DNA of 64,000 bases, from positions 82,978,134 through 83,042,133 of the forward strand of contig OW388293.1 of assembly GCA_936450465.1 (NCBI GenBank), in the 5' to 3' direction. Positions within the stretch are counted from its first letter, which is position 1. Each line of letters begins with the position of its first letter. This DNA is from Gibbula magus. Lineage: Eukaryota > Mollusca > Gastropoda > Trochida > Trochidae. This document shows positions 36,401 to 51,400 of this stretch, piece by piece. The position numbers and the translations under genes are program-made. Below the pieces are notes generated by a model. That model ran no database searches. It saw nothing but the letters and a program-made list of their open reading frames with translations, and was not told where the DNA came from.

Positions 36401-39400
36401 TGGAAAGGGTTTCAGATATATTCATCACATAAGGTTTCTGGAAAGGGTTTCAGTTATGTTAAGTAGAAGAGAGGAATAGTAACAAAAGACAGTTTCAGAA
36501 AGGAAGGCAATCTTTCTAGCATCAAAACATAACATGCATGACAGATAAGATTGTGTCAGAATAAAGTTATTTTAAAATTTCTTCAAAATCAAAACAAATA
36601 TGTCAACTTATAATTCCAGTGATCAGTAAATTATCAACTATGATAATCCATGTCAAACATCCTCCCACTGATAAACGACATGATACGTCAGCCTATTTTT
36701 TCTGAGCTATATATTATTCATAGATAGTTTCAAAGAGAAGCACGGCAGTCTGTACCACACACTGTGTTAGTATCCTGTTCAGCACCAAGCAATGCAAAGT
36801 GAACTTGCTTACCTTCCTGACCTTGATATAGTACGTCACATGGTAATAACTAGTCTAATGGATGTACACTTAAAGTTACAGAAACTGTAGTAAAAGTTAA
36901 CAAACTAAAAAAATATCCAAAATCTAAATAGTGTCATACTTTCGAATTTTGTCTGCTTTTATTAACTTTACCTGATTTTTTAAGTCTCAAGTTTATATTA
37001 CTGTTTTCAAGATCAATGTTAAACTCACATTTGATCATGAAGATAAGTTTCTGTCAAATTTCGCCACTGCTACTCCTTCTAAACTAAACGTAATACTCTA
37101 AGCGAAAAGTGAAAAGATGAAAGACTCTCAAGATATGAACAGGGGTGTAAAAATATATCAGTCCGAGTACATGGACTCTGAAGATTTTACAACTGATTCA
37201 TTCAAAAATACCACCAAAAAGTCTGACAAGTTGATATTTTAGTAAAATACTTTAACTTATCTGATCTAGTACAAATTCATGACTTACATATTCATCTTAA
37301 GCCATGTGCGGTCCAGAAACATCAGCAAAATAAATGGATCGGATATCCCTTCAAGGAATATAGAAATAATAGAACAAAAGAATATAATTAATCTCTCAAG
37401 AGACCCTGATAGTACCTTATAAGACTAGTTCTGTATACTGACCTGATGTAGACATGGTCCCGTGTTGATCTGGAGCTGTCCAGGAGGCGGAGTGTGTGAC
37501 GGTGTGCGGTACCGCGGGTCCCGAGGACGTGGGCTGGTGGGAGATGGAGCGGGAGGGGGGAGACATGTTCTGTCCCACCATGTTCAGCTGACTCGGGTAC
37601 GTGGAGCAATGGGGCATCGTGCCCGGGAGGCGGGCTGGACTTCCTGTCCGCGGCGTGGAGGAGGAGCTCGCGGTCCCCGTGATGCGTGACGTCTCATCCG
37701 ACCCGATCCTTCGATGGGTCCGGCCTGCAAACAGGGATATGCTTGTTGGGAGGATTTTTATTAGATGTATTTCTATTCATTTCTTAAATATTTAAATCTA
37801 ATGAAATATGAAATCCTGGACCTGGTTTCATAGCCCCATTAGAATTACTACAATCCAAGTAAGGGACTGCTTGATACAAGAATGATATATTTCAATACAA
37901 AAATAAACCCAATACATATTGTTTAAACACTCCCGTAAACTAGAGAAGACCCAAAAAGGTTAAGTTAGCCATAAATGTCTCCAAGTGATTCATAATCATA
38001 TCTCCTTTATCTTGAGGTTTTGAATTATTTCTTCAAAATGTTAAAGTCTTTTAGATTGATAAGAAGGCAATGCTAGTGGGGAGGTTTTAGGAATAAATAT
38101 CAACATATATATCAATGTCTATCTAAATATCAATATTCAAACTTCAATAATATATATATATATAACCATTTATAACATTTATATAAGTCTAACCTACAAT
38201 GATGATCTCTGTAAAAAAGATTTCAGAGTTATCATCAATGAAATGATTTCGTTAGAGTATCCTTAGTGTTACACAATGATATAGATATAAGCACTATATG
38301 TTTTACTAATCCCACCATTCAATGAAGCATGCACATGCAATGACAGAATGGACCCATGCAGGCTGCATGTACGATGCCAGCGTTACCTCACATCATCACT
38401 CACAATCACTCATACACACGACACAATATATATTATACTTTTTTTTCAGTCGAGTCCATTGCAGGATTTGAACCCACACCCTCAAATAAAGGCACCAATT
38501 GTCTGCACTGATTGTCCCGACAGCTTATCCACTCAGTTACACAGGCCTCTACTATCAAAGTACTGATTACGTCAGATGTTTTGCTTCTTTATATCATATT
38601 GTTCTGATACATTAAGGAGCAAATCTGTTGGTTAAAAAGACTGTACAAAACAATAGTGTCCCCCACAAACAAACATACATCTATAAACATACAAGTATAT
38701 ATGGAATACATATGATTGGTTACACTGTAGATGCAAAAGCGTCCACTATATAAGCCTCTCTCTCATTCTCTCTGCATCTTTCTATATGCTTGCATTCAAC
38801 TGACAAACAATTCTCGTCAAGCTAACTAACTTCACATCCAAATAATTGGACAATTCTAATACACATAAATCTTTCTAGAGCATATGCAGCAATAAATAAC
38901 TTTGCGATAGCCTTCAGCTGAAACATTTTGATCTAATTGACTTGTTGCAAAGCATAACCCTTATTTTCTAAACGACTTGGCCAGAAGAATTCTTAACTTT
39001 GACCAAAGCCCATGTGTTAGAAAGAGTGATTTGCAAACCTGAAGAGCTTTTCTCATCTGATATTTCCAGTAAAATTATAGTTAATCAAAGAGGATACCTT
39101 TTTAGTTATTTACTTTTACATAAAAATGTACAAAGCAAATTAATTTACAAATTCGAAAGGCTTCTGATTAATTTACAAATAAAATGATGAATGAAACTTA
39201 ACCCAATTAGAATTGATGTCCACATGTAAAGCATTATCAAAAATATTTCAAGCCCCTCAAAAAAATCTTTTGAAAAAAAAGGTAATTAACAAAAGGAATG
39301 AAGCCCTGACCACCAGCACCAAGATATACCTTTTGAGATAAATAAACTAGAACTGCTTGGTCGAGTCGGAGGAAGGAGGGCATCAAACGAACCAAACCTC

Positions 39401-42400
39401 CCTAGCACTGTCCAAGCAGCGGGAGAGAAGCAAATCAATACAGGTCAAATAATGTCTTGGATACAAAAAAAAAAAAAATGTTCAATGAAATAAATGTCAT
39501 AAACAATATAATTTTTTGTAAAAAAGACTATAAATACTTTATGAATGTATGTTAAAAAGCATCATTACCGTATAAAAACAAATATTTATTCATTATCTGA
39601 ATTTCATAAAAATTTGACAAATTTATTTTTATATGATTGGATAATGGATAACTAGTCTCAAATATTTTGACAGAGAGCATTCCAGGTTATAGAGTTTCTA
39701 CAAACTACAAAATTTTACAAGAACTTTATGCTAGCATGCTAAATAAATCTGACAAACAGATACATTACAAAACACAAGTGTAAAGAAACTCCTTTAAGGT
39801 AACAACAAAAATATGAGATAAACAAATCTTGAGAAAAGATAAAATAGTTATCAGGTGTTAGGCCTCTGAAGTGAAAATGCCAAACTTATTTTCATTATTT
39901 ATAAACCTATCAAAATTAAGTTTTCAAAAATCATGGAAGATGGAAAATATGAGATTTTAAAAGAAATGCAAATTTTGATGGTTTAAAATAAAAGAAATTG
40001 AATGACTGCAGGTATCCATGATTCCTCCTCACCTGGCGTGTTCCCCTGAGAGACAGGGGGTCCTGCTTGGTGGAAGAGGGTCGGGGTGCCGTGTGACCCT
40101 GATCTTCGGTGACCTAGCACTGGGGACAATGGCAAATCAACCAATCAGGGAAGGACAACATCAAATCAACCAATCAGAGTTTGACAACATCAAATCAACC
40201 AATCGTGGAGGGTCAACGTCGATAAACCATCAAATCAGGAAGTCAACTACGCACAGAATGACAATCATGCAACATACTAGCTTCCTCACAACACACTCCG
40301 GGCACATAGAAATGCTTCTTCTCACAACTACTCATTATACAAAAAATCCAATTTGTGACATGTTTAATATCTTTTGCAAACAGTTAATTAAATTTAGAAA
40401 TTTGAAATCAAATCTGTCATTGTGAGAAGTAGTAAGACTTGAGAAGGCAGCAATTAGCATACATCCAGGAGGTCTTCAAATGTTCTTTGGTTTCTTTTTT
40501 AAATGATTAAGTTATCTGACAGTTTATGAATGACATAAAGTTCAATATTTTCAGGACATATTTAATGAAAAAAATATTTTGTTGATTTGTTTTGCGCTGC
40601 TATCCAAACAACTGGTTGTTCAAAGCGCAGTTCAAGATTCCTAAAAGTATTAATTGGAGAACAAACAAGCAGTCTTTTGTTCAAGATGGAGAGTTAGTTG
40701 AGGTTAGATTCAAGATTTTGGAGACATCCTGAAGACAACTGAGAGCAATGGTTGTGAGGTTATAACGGTCCAATGGAAATGATAACAGTCCTGCAAAAAC
40801 AATGAAATGATAAATTATCCATGCAAGGAATGTCTGAAACTGATCACACATTGAATTAGATATGGTAACACACAGATGAAGGTTTAGTGAAACTGATCAT
40901 ACACTTAGAAATGATATACAGTAATTTAGAAACTGATGAAGGTTTAGTAAAACATGTAAATACCTCCTACAGAGCACGTTGAAAAAAGATATAAAATCTG
41001 TTAATAAATTTTATATCGACTGACATAATATTATTGGAAACTCATCACTATCCTTGATTTGATTTCTTGTGTGTTAGCTGTAGCAATTTTTTATAAACAT
41101 GTTTGTTCAGTGACTATCGCTAAAAACTAGAAATGGTGCAATCTGACAGAAAATATCATTAAAGAGCCATCACGGATGTTAGTGTTTCAAATTTTTTGAA
41201 AATATACTTTTAACGTCATTCGCCAGAGAAAACCTTTATCTACAACATGGCATATGTTAAATAATTTTCATATCAAGACAATGTATTGCAATTTGGTTTC
41301 AAAGAGAAGTATCACTTCGACTAGCGCACGCTACGGGTACCTGACGTATATAAACAGAGTCCCCTTTTTTGCGTAATACGTACTACACAAACAGCAAGCG
41401 CTTCCGAAGCGTGAAGGCTCGTCTCTAGCGCAAGTCGCCATAACAACCCATGTGGTGCACGTGCTGCACGTGTCTCTCTTGCAAAGTACCCTTGTCACAC
41501 ATTACTGAATGTGACGATTGCTTTACAAACTATGTTTCTAAATGTCCTGAGAATACAAAAATTATTTCCTGTTTAATGCTTTTTTTTATTGAGATAAGAC
41601 AAGCAAATTTTGACAAATTTTTACTCTCATTAATTATAAAATTCAAGAAAAATACCTAGTTGGGTAAAACAATTATTTCAATATCTGTAGCAAATACATA
41701 ATTAAATGAAATGGTAAATAAATAACCGTCAAAAAATTATATATTTTGATTTCTTTCATTGCTCATATTTGTTTTTATTCGTTCGTGTCTTTGTTTACTG
41801 TGTGTGAGCTAGACCATAATGCTTTGCGCTTGAAAATAATAGACTGGATCTATATTTAGACTGGAAAACACCTTTACTAATTAATGCCATTTCTCGGCTT
41901 ATTTTAACCCTTAACATGCGGGCGACGGAATTATCCGGGAGGCTCATAGAGAAAAATGTTAGAACCCTTGGCGAGACCCGTACGTTGGACTTAGTGCATT
42001 TACCGGGTCAGTAATAATTATATTTGCCCCCCAGGCGAAATGCGAGACAAAGTGTGTCCGTATATCGCCACATGAAAACTTGTTTACATACATCTCGCAG
42101 ATAGCCACGATAACGAGTCTGTGTGAATGTCCGGTCGAAATATCAAGTAAAATTCACACCAAATTGCGTGTGCATTGTTGACCCGTAACGCATCGATAAT
42201 TAGCTTTACAAAAGGCCAATTTTGTCGGGCTTAGCCCCCGAAGCATTAATTTGCTTGAGGCTATTTTCACCCACGTGTTTGTATTGCCTCGGGTTTGCCT
42301 CGCCCGAGACTGCTATCTGCCTCGCATCTCGCGAGACGGAGAAAAAAATCGCTAACTCGCCTTACTCCCGCACTTCATATCATGTGAGCGAATTGTTTGT

Positions 42401-45400
42401 TTTAAAAAAAAAATACGGCAAAATAAAGGGGAAACAATGGACTACATTCCCATATTAAATTAGAAAATCTCAAAAAAATAATAAAGACACAGCAAGCGCC
42501 GTGAAAAAGGTCATGTTTACACTTCATAAATTTTGAAACAATCGGCGATTTTCACAACTTCTAAAACATTTATCACGGCTAAAATACTGAATGCATTTTC
42601 ATAATTTTTATATCACAATAAACCGAAAAGAATAATCTTTTATTCTATATAAAATGCGCAGATTTATTCACAGAAATAAAGATACAATTTTACCTTTCTG
42701 AGAGGCATGTGAAACCAAACGGCACACAAACTAATCAACATATTTTCATCAGTTATGGTTCGAGGTTAGCGTTTATTTGAAAAGTCAAACAACATAACCA
42801 TATTTGGGTTGACATGTGCTTATTTGTCAACTGGTTCGAGATTATGATTTCTTGGAAAAGTGCGATGAACGACCGTTTGCAATGCCGCATACATGTTGTA
42901 AGTATTGACGATTTTATAGGTGGAAATAAAGACAAACTTTACATAGCTATAGAATTATAACCAAAGGTCGCATTCTAATAATTTTTATATCATTGTGAAG
43001 CTAGACATCTTGTCTTCAATTCCGTATATAAATGGAATTTTTTTCGTTTCGTATTTATGATGTTACGAGGCCCGAATTAAAGACAATCTTTCGAAAGTAA
43101 TAGAATAAAAACGAAAAAACATAGAAAATTCATTCAAAGTTTCGGGTGTGAATTAGCCATTTGTGTACGGGTGTCGCTACTTGAATTTGTATTGAACGCC
43201 CGTATATAGTCCTTATTCGCCATGTAGATGCGGTATATTTCGTCAAAACGGTACCGGAATCGCCGCCTGGAAATTCCGCCAGCAGAGCTCGTTAGTGAAT
43301 AAGCTCAAACTACTGCTGCGAGCTGCGAGCCTGTAAATTCCGCCACAGGGGCTAAAAATGGTAAAATATATATACGCAACGTAAGGGTTAAGTTGGAAAA
43401 ATTAGGGGAAAATTAAGAGTATTTATTTCACGGAGATAGATTTTTGGAAAATTTTTGATATTTTCATCAACATCCGTTATGGCTCTTTAAACCTGTAACC
43501 CTACCTATTTTGTTCACAAAATGTCTAAAGCACATAAAACTTGCTTCTGAACAAGGACTATACCTCTGACTTGAAGCAGAACCCCTTTTAATTACAGGTT
43601 GAATGAAGATTCAGATTTATAATGTCTCAAACATTTCATCACATTTCAAAACATTTTCAACCAAACATTTCCTAGTTCAACAAAGTTAAACGTGGTGATA
43701 GGCCTCATTTATTATCGGATGTTGATTATTGGCCTGACCCCTAGTGCACGTTTAACCGATGAAGGCTATTTTCTCGGCGCAAAATTCCAACGCTGTGATC
43801 ATCGAAACAAAATTGGCTTCAAAACGACTGAATATGTTCATGACAAATTACAAACCCACCTTATATGCATAGTTTAATCATTTGTCAACAAGTTCATGTC
43901 ATTATATTCATCATAGCTGTTTTTGTTTTGTCGATTGAAACTCTGAAACATGACTACCCTCCACTTTGAGCTTATGGAAAGCGTTATTTTGTATCCCATA
44001 ATGCAATGCTATGCGGTATTTCAAAAGGTCGTTGGAATTTTGCGCCGAGAAAATAGCCTTAACCCTTAACATGCGGGCGACGGAATTATCCGGGAGGCTC
44101 ATAGAGAAAAATGTTAGAACCCTTGGCGAGACCCGTACGTTGGACTTAGTGCATTTACCGGGTCAGTAATAATTATATTTGCCCCCCAGGCGAAATGCGA
44201 GACGAAGTGTGTCCGTATATCGCCACATGAAAACTTGTTTACATACATCTCGCAGATAGCCACGATAACGAGATTGTGTGAATGTCCGGTCGAAATATCA
44301 AGTAAAATTCACACCAAATTGCGTGTGCATTGTTGACCCGTAACGCATTGATAATTAGCTTTACAAAAGGCCAATTTTGTCGGGCTTAGCCCCCGAAGCA
44401 TTAATTCGCTTGAGGCTATTTTCACCCACGTGTTTGTATTGCCTCGGGTTTGCCTCGCCCGAGACTGCTATCTGCCTCGCATCTCGCGAGACGGGGGAAA
44501 AAATCGCTAACTCGCTTTACTCCCACACTTCATATCATGTGAGCGAATAGTTTGTTTTCAAAAACAAATACGGCAAAATAAAGGGGAAACAATGGACTAC
44601 ATTCCCATATAAAATTAGAAAATCTCAAAAAAATAATAAAGACACAGCAAGCGCCGTGAAAAAGGTCATGTTTACACTTCATAAATTTTGAAACAATCGG
44701 CGATTTTCACAACTTCTAAAACATTTATCACGGCTAAAATACTGAATGCATTTTCATAATTTTTATATCACAATAAACCGAAAAGAATAATCTTATATTC
44801 TATATAAAATGCGCAGATTTATTCACAGAAATAAAGATACAATTTTACCTTTCTGAGAGGCATGTGAAACCAAACGGCACACAAACTAATCAACATATTT
44901 TCATCAGTTATGGTTCGAGGTTAGCGTTTATTTGAAAAGTCAAACAACATAACCATATTTGGGTTGACATGTGCTTATTTGTTAACTGGTTCGAGATTAT
45001 CATTTCTTGGAAAAGTGCGATGAACGACCGTTTGCAATGCCGCATACATGTTGTAAGTATTGACGATTTTATAGGTGGAAATAAAGACAAACTTTACATA
45101 GCTATAGAATTATAACCAAAGGTCGCATTCTAATAATTTTTATATCATTGTGAAGCTAGACATCTTGTCTTCAATTCCGTATATAAATGGAATTTTTTTC
45201 GTTTCGTATTTATGATGTTACGAGGCCCGAATTAAAGACAATCTTTCGAAAGTAATAGAATAAAAACGAAAAAACATAGAAAATTCATTCAAAGTTTCGG
45301 GTGTGAATTAGCCATTTGTGTACGGGTGTCGCTACTTGAATTTGTATTGAACGCCCGTATATAGTCCTTATTCGCCATGTAGATGCGGTATATTTCGTAA

Positions 45401-48400
45401 AAACGGTACCGGAATCGCCGCCTGGAAATTCCGCCAGCAGAGCTCGTTAGTGAATAAGCTCAAACTACTGCTGCGAGCTGCGAGCCTGTAAATTCCGCCA
45501 CAGGGGCTAAAAATGGTAAAATATATATACGCAACGTAAGGGTTAATCGGTTAAACGTGGGGTCAGGCCAATAATCAACATCCTATAATAAATGAGGCCT
45601 ATCACCATGTTTAACACATTGTTGAACTTAACATTTCCATGATATTTTAGAATCTTAGTAGGTAATCTAAGCCAAGATCAAGTTTTGCACAACTTCAAGC
45701 TGTCCATCAGTGCTAATAATAAAGTAGCTGTTCACCTCTCTGTGGGTTGGCTGCAGCCTTCTGCTGAGAGTTGATATCATACTCGTCCAGTTTGCTCAGG
45801 TCAGCTGAGTACCGCTTGTAGAGCTCAACAGGGGTGCCTGACCGTGACCCCCGGGGGTCATGTAGACTCTCCCGACTTGCGGCCAGGGAAGGGGGAGCAC
45901 TCTGCTGTCCTCGGTTCCGATCCTCCTGAATACAAAGTGTTAGTCGTCTTAGCGTTGAAATAAACCATTATCTGTATTTCTTAATGACCCTTTACATGGA
46001 AAAATGTCATGAAATGATTTTGATATTAGTTTTAGCCATTATTCATAATGTTTCTCAATGATCTTTGACATAGAAAAATGTCATGAAATAGTTTTAGTAT
46101 TAGGTTAAACCCTTATTTATAATGTTTCTAAATAAATTATATTTGACATGAAAAATGTCATAAAATAGTTTTAGTATAAGGTTAAACCCTTATTTATGTT
46201 TCTAAATTATCTTTGACATGAAAAATGTCATGAAATAGTTTTAGTATTGGTTAAAACCATTACTTATAATGTTTCTAAATTGACCTTGACATGGAAAATG
46301 TCATGAAATAGTTTTAGTATTGGTTAAAACCATTACTTATAATGTTTCTAAATTGACCTTGACATGGAAAATGTCATGAAATAGTTTTAGTTTTGGTTAA
46401 AACCATTACTTATGTTTCTAAATTGACCTTGACATGGAAAATGTCATGAAATAGTTTTAGTTTTGGTTAAAATCATTACTTATGTTTCTAAATTGACCTT
46501 GACATGGAAAATCTTCATACAAAAGAGTCAGTATTGTAAGTCATCTTACAGTTCTTAGTTCCCTTTTCAGAAAACATTGGCAACTTGTTTCCAATCATCT
46601 TTTCCATGAATAGAATGATCTTATTAGACAGGAAATTTATCTTCTTCTCAAGGTATTATTGTTTCTCAATATCATAATTAATTTGGGTGTCAACTGACAG
46701 ATGACAAACATTGGGGGGAAATATAAATCTACATACAGCTTTAGGAACGCAACAGCAAACCTAACTTGCAGGATCATAACCTTTTCTCTTTGCATTTGTC
46801 TCATTCACTCACCAAAAGGAGCATAAAGATAACTTTTTGACCTTCAGATATACGTATTAAAGAGCCATCAAGGATGTTAGTGTTTCAAATAAAATAAAAA
46901 TTGTGGAAAATCTTTTATCTACAACATGACATGTGATAAATAATTTTCATATCACGACAATGTAATGCAATTGGGTTTCAATGAGAAGTACCCCTTTGAG
47001 TAACGTGCGCTAAGGGTATCTGACGTCATATAAACAGAATCCCCTTTATTGCATAAAACGTACTACACAACAGCCAGCGTTTCCGAAGCGTGAAGGCTCG
47101 TCTCTAGCGCAAGTCGCCATAACAACCCATGTGCTGCACATGCTGCACATGCTGCTCTTGCAAGTTACCCTTGTCACACATTACTGTAGGTGATGATTGC
47201 TTTATAAACAATGTTTCTAAATGTCCTGAAAATATACAAATTATTGCCTGTTAAAGTAATTTTTATTGAAGACCAGCAAATTATGACAAATTTTTATTCT
47301 CATTAATTATAAAATTCAAGCATTCATTGCTCTTTCTTTGCTTTCATTGCTCATAAACTTTGTTATTCATTTGTGTCTTTGTATACAGGGTGTGAGTTAG
47401 ACCACAAAGCTTTGCGCTTGAAAATAATAGACTGGATCTATATTTAGACTGGAAAACACTTTTACTAATTAGTGCAATTTCTCAGCTTATTTTGGGTCGA
47501 AAACAATTTTGAAAAATTAAGTGTATGTATTTCACGGAGACATATTTTTACAATTTTCATCAACATCCTTGATGGCTCTTTAAACATCATAAACACAACC
47601 TTTCCAACTACAACAATATATAACAGATAACATAAATATGACATTCTCCTGTCTCACCTCTACAACCATAGGAGCAGGTCTGTTTATTCCGGCCAGGAAG
47701 AGCTGTCCCTGGTCAGGCCGGTCTGACCCGTACTTTACGGTGTCACTATTGGTGACGTTCCGCGACTCGTTCATCGGGGGTGACAGCGATTGGGAGTGAA
47801 CTGTGCTGGGGGGCGTTGCAGAAAATGTCATCGGCATTGTCAAGCCAGCTGGGATAATAACAAGATAACCAAAATTAACAACTTTGTTGCATATATAAGA
47901 TATCTGTGTTTTCTTGCAAACGTAATGTTAAGCCTTTTGAATGAGACAAAAACAAACTTTACCTCATCACTGGCCACTCACTGCATGAAGTCCTTGTCAA
48001 ATTGTTGCTTTATCTATATCTACTATAGGTAGATTACTATAATTTATTGGTAACCTTTTTTACTTTACTGTACACAACATAAATTAGTTTTCATCTATTA
48101 AAGCGAGTCACTGTCAGCTTTTTCCATGGGATCCATATTTATAAAATCAGCTGCTAGGAAGAGAGCAAGTCGGCTTACAGCGAGGCCTCTCGGCTCTCGG
48201 CACTGCTATCGAAACAACGCTTGGCTCATTAGGGTTGCAGGCTCATCAGCCGAGGTCTATAATGATTAGGCCCTTCGACAGCGACTCCCTTTAAGTTCTT
48301 GATCAAATTATGCAATACAGTAACTCACATCCCGTGGGAAACAGTTCTTCATCAGATTCACTGGAGGGAGGATACACCAGCGGTTCATTTGCTCCTCGGA

Positions 48401-51400
48401 AAAACTGGAACAGTGTCAGTGAAGCATATATATGGAAGGGATATTACCAGACAATCAGTCAAGGAGGTTATCACATCAGTCCTATACACATTGATTTGGA
48501 AACAAAATAATTATATAATATTACTTGTCAAAAGTATAAAACGTCAGATATCTGCGAAGTACTGACCTGAAAGAGATGTTTCATGACCCGGTCCACTTCG
48601 GCCATGGACGGTCTCTCCGCAGGGTTCCCCGCCCAGCACCTTCACAGGAAGCAGAGCGTGTATAGTTAGAGAACGGTACTTCACTGTAGGTCTGGACCCA
48701 TTAACATCAAGCACCTTTGAATATGGTTAGCATGGGTATATAGTGATTAAACATCTTTTTTGGTAGGTCAATGATTCATAGAGCACTGGTTGGAAGTTAA
48801 GCCAGGTTTGTTTTCAATTTCTCTAAGAGGCAAGTCATGGACTTTTTGATAATTGTTTTGCTTCTGATCTTAAAATTCATCCAAATAAGGAAAAACCTAA
48901 GGTGTTTGAATATTTGAGATACCATATATTGAATTGATAGTCACTAAATGTTATTAGAAATCAAAGGCAAAATGAGAATCAATCTTCAACAAAGCATCAG
49001 TTGTCAGCAGCAGTATATTTCGCCTGCTAGAAGTGTCTCACCTGGTCATGAGGATGTCCAGAGGTTTGGGGATGTTCCGCACCAGAGGAGGGCGCTTGCC
49101 TGGTCAGTGGAAACAATCAAAACATTCAATATCCTCACGTAAACACAATGCACAAAACTCCCCACTAAATATAAGGAGTGTTTCTTAGGTATTAGGATAA
49201 GATCAAATTCATTGTGACCAGCATCATTAACACTCTCCTTGCCACAAGCAACAAAAGTACTCCTCGAGTTTCAGTCAAATTCAGAGTAAAAATAAGGTTT
49301 ATATTGATGTGCTTAATTAAACAACAAGGGGTCAACAACATCGTGTTTTATGTTTGTATTAGGCACTACCAACATGACTCAACACAGCATATCAAACGCA
49401 GCCATAGACTCTGCCCAGGTCACGTACAGGAAGGGGCAGCACTTGTTAGTGTGCTTCTGTGGGAATGAAATGAATGTTAAGTAAAGGAGACAAACCGGAC
49501 AACCTCACCATTATGTACAGCCCACATGATCCTGAAGGCCGGCCCACCAATCTCGTCGAATGGTTTACGTCGTGTAATAACCTCCCAAAGAATGATTCCA
49601 TAGCTAAACACGTCACACTTCTCACTGTAGTTGCACCCTGAAATAAGCATCAGTTCCTTAGTGAAGTGAATTTAATAATGATGTACAATGACAAACCAAG
49701 GCAGATATACAAACCAACAGACAGACAGACATGGCAGAGAGCTTGAAATAGGCTTAAAACAGGCATCAATAAGCATATAACAAAAGTATATTGCTCATTA
49801 TTTCAGTGATATGGTGAATGCTGTTTTTGCAAACTACTTCAGCTGTTAAGGACAAGATCAAGACAATTGCTACCGATTTCAAATATCACTCTGATATCTT
49901 AGCTGACTATGTCATCAAATCAAATTTTAAACAAATTACCTGTTCAATGCTTTTCTCTCTGTTTATTTGACTAGAAAGTCAGTGTGAACATTGGTGATCT
50001 CATAATTAAAAAAAAAATAGGAATAGGTGTTAAAACATCTGAGTGAAGTACCTTCAAATACCTCCGGAGCCATCCAGGCGGCACTGCCCTTGTTGTTGGT
50101 CATGTGGGTCTGGATATCACACGCTGTGCCAAAATCACAGATCTTCAGGACTGTTCCATATTTCACCAGTAGAAGACTGGGGAAACCAAGAAAGACCATC
50201 AATCATGATTTACTTTATCAGAAAGGAATATTTTGTCAAATGGAAACATGTTAACCTTATCCTGCAGAACCAAAAGGAAAAAGGAAGGAAGGAACAGCAG
50301 AGACTTGATGAAAGTCTAGCTATAATTCCCAGTCATATATGAGCTAATTTATGTTATAGACAGATAGTAAACAGGTATGGTCAATTACCACTTAAAGGCA
50401 TTCTTGAAGCTAACAATCAACACCCTAGAAGAGTTTGTGCCAGATATCAATCCATCAATTTCAGCAAATGTTCAGAGAGATCAATGCCTGGTCATGTGCT
50501 GTACTAGGTAATGGGACAAACCCGTGTTGAGGTAATTTTTTAAGATATTGAATGTATGTGTCACAATAGATTGATTGGTATCCAGGAAAAGTGACGAGTT
50601 GTGCTTACTTGGGAGGTTTGAGGTCCCTGTGTATGAGAGCTTTAGGCTTCATCCCATGGAGGTATGCCACCCCACAGGCACACTGAGACGCCCAGCTCAT
50701 GGCGTGGGCCGCGGTGTAGTGGGGCTGGGGGCCCGAGCCATGCAACACTGAATACAGGCAATTTATCAATACATGACTTTGTCAAAGGAAAATTTCTTAA
50801 CAATAATCTAAAAGGCTTGAATTAAGTAAAACAATAACATTCCGTGGCAGGCAAGATGTTGTCCCCATTTTTGGAGAGGCACTGGGAACATTAGCATATG
50901 TTTCTCTTGTGTGACTCCCTAATTCTTAGAAAATTTGATGGGGTAAATGGCCCTATCATTCTGATGCATATATGCATATGGACACATATTTAGTACAAAT
51001 GACACTTGTTTCAAATTCTTAAATGAAATATTGGCATGATACATTGACTAACTAGAAATATGTGCATGTGATGCACTGTGATGTTCCCCGCTCCAACTTT
51101 TAATCCAACCTAGACATATTACCCTTATTTTTCACACTAAGTTCAATACTGCATTAATAACGAGAAATAAAAAATTCAGAATAGCCAAAGTAGCAAAAGG
51201 CACAAATCTATCACTAGGTCTAGGCAAATACAAAGTTTGGTGAAAAAATATTGAATGGTTTTGGAGAAAGAGACTGGAAAAGGTCCCTACCCTCAATATG
51301 CACTAAGTTCAAATTGTTTCCATGGAAACCAGGAAAAAAAAAAAATTCAGAATAACCAAAATAGCAAAAGGCACCACTCCACCACTAGGTCTAACCACAT

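Larger units (their letters stand above)
37443..48404 (-). other. MAP3K7: TAK1 linker exons 9-14, including three symmetrical exons
   Basis: Exon 9 starts '[17 protein letters not shown]', aligning with the sequence right after the kinase in other TAK1 proteins. Exons 10-14 are Ser/Pro/Thr-rich with little conservation. Exons 12 (81 nt), 13 (72 nt) and 14 (282 nt) are all multiples of three with phase 1 at both ends, so each can be skipped without a frameshift. Exon 13 (39,330-39,401) has acceptor TAG and donor GTATAT and rests on phase and splice sites only. Confidence 0.8.

Noticed and set aside
38440..38555. Functional tRNA gene on minus
   Set aside because: A and B boxes are present but the stems do not pair well and it is embedded in SINE-like sequence.
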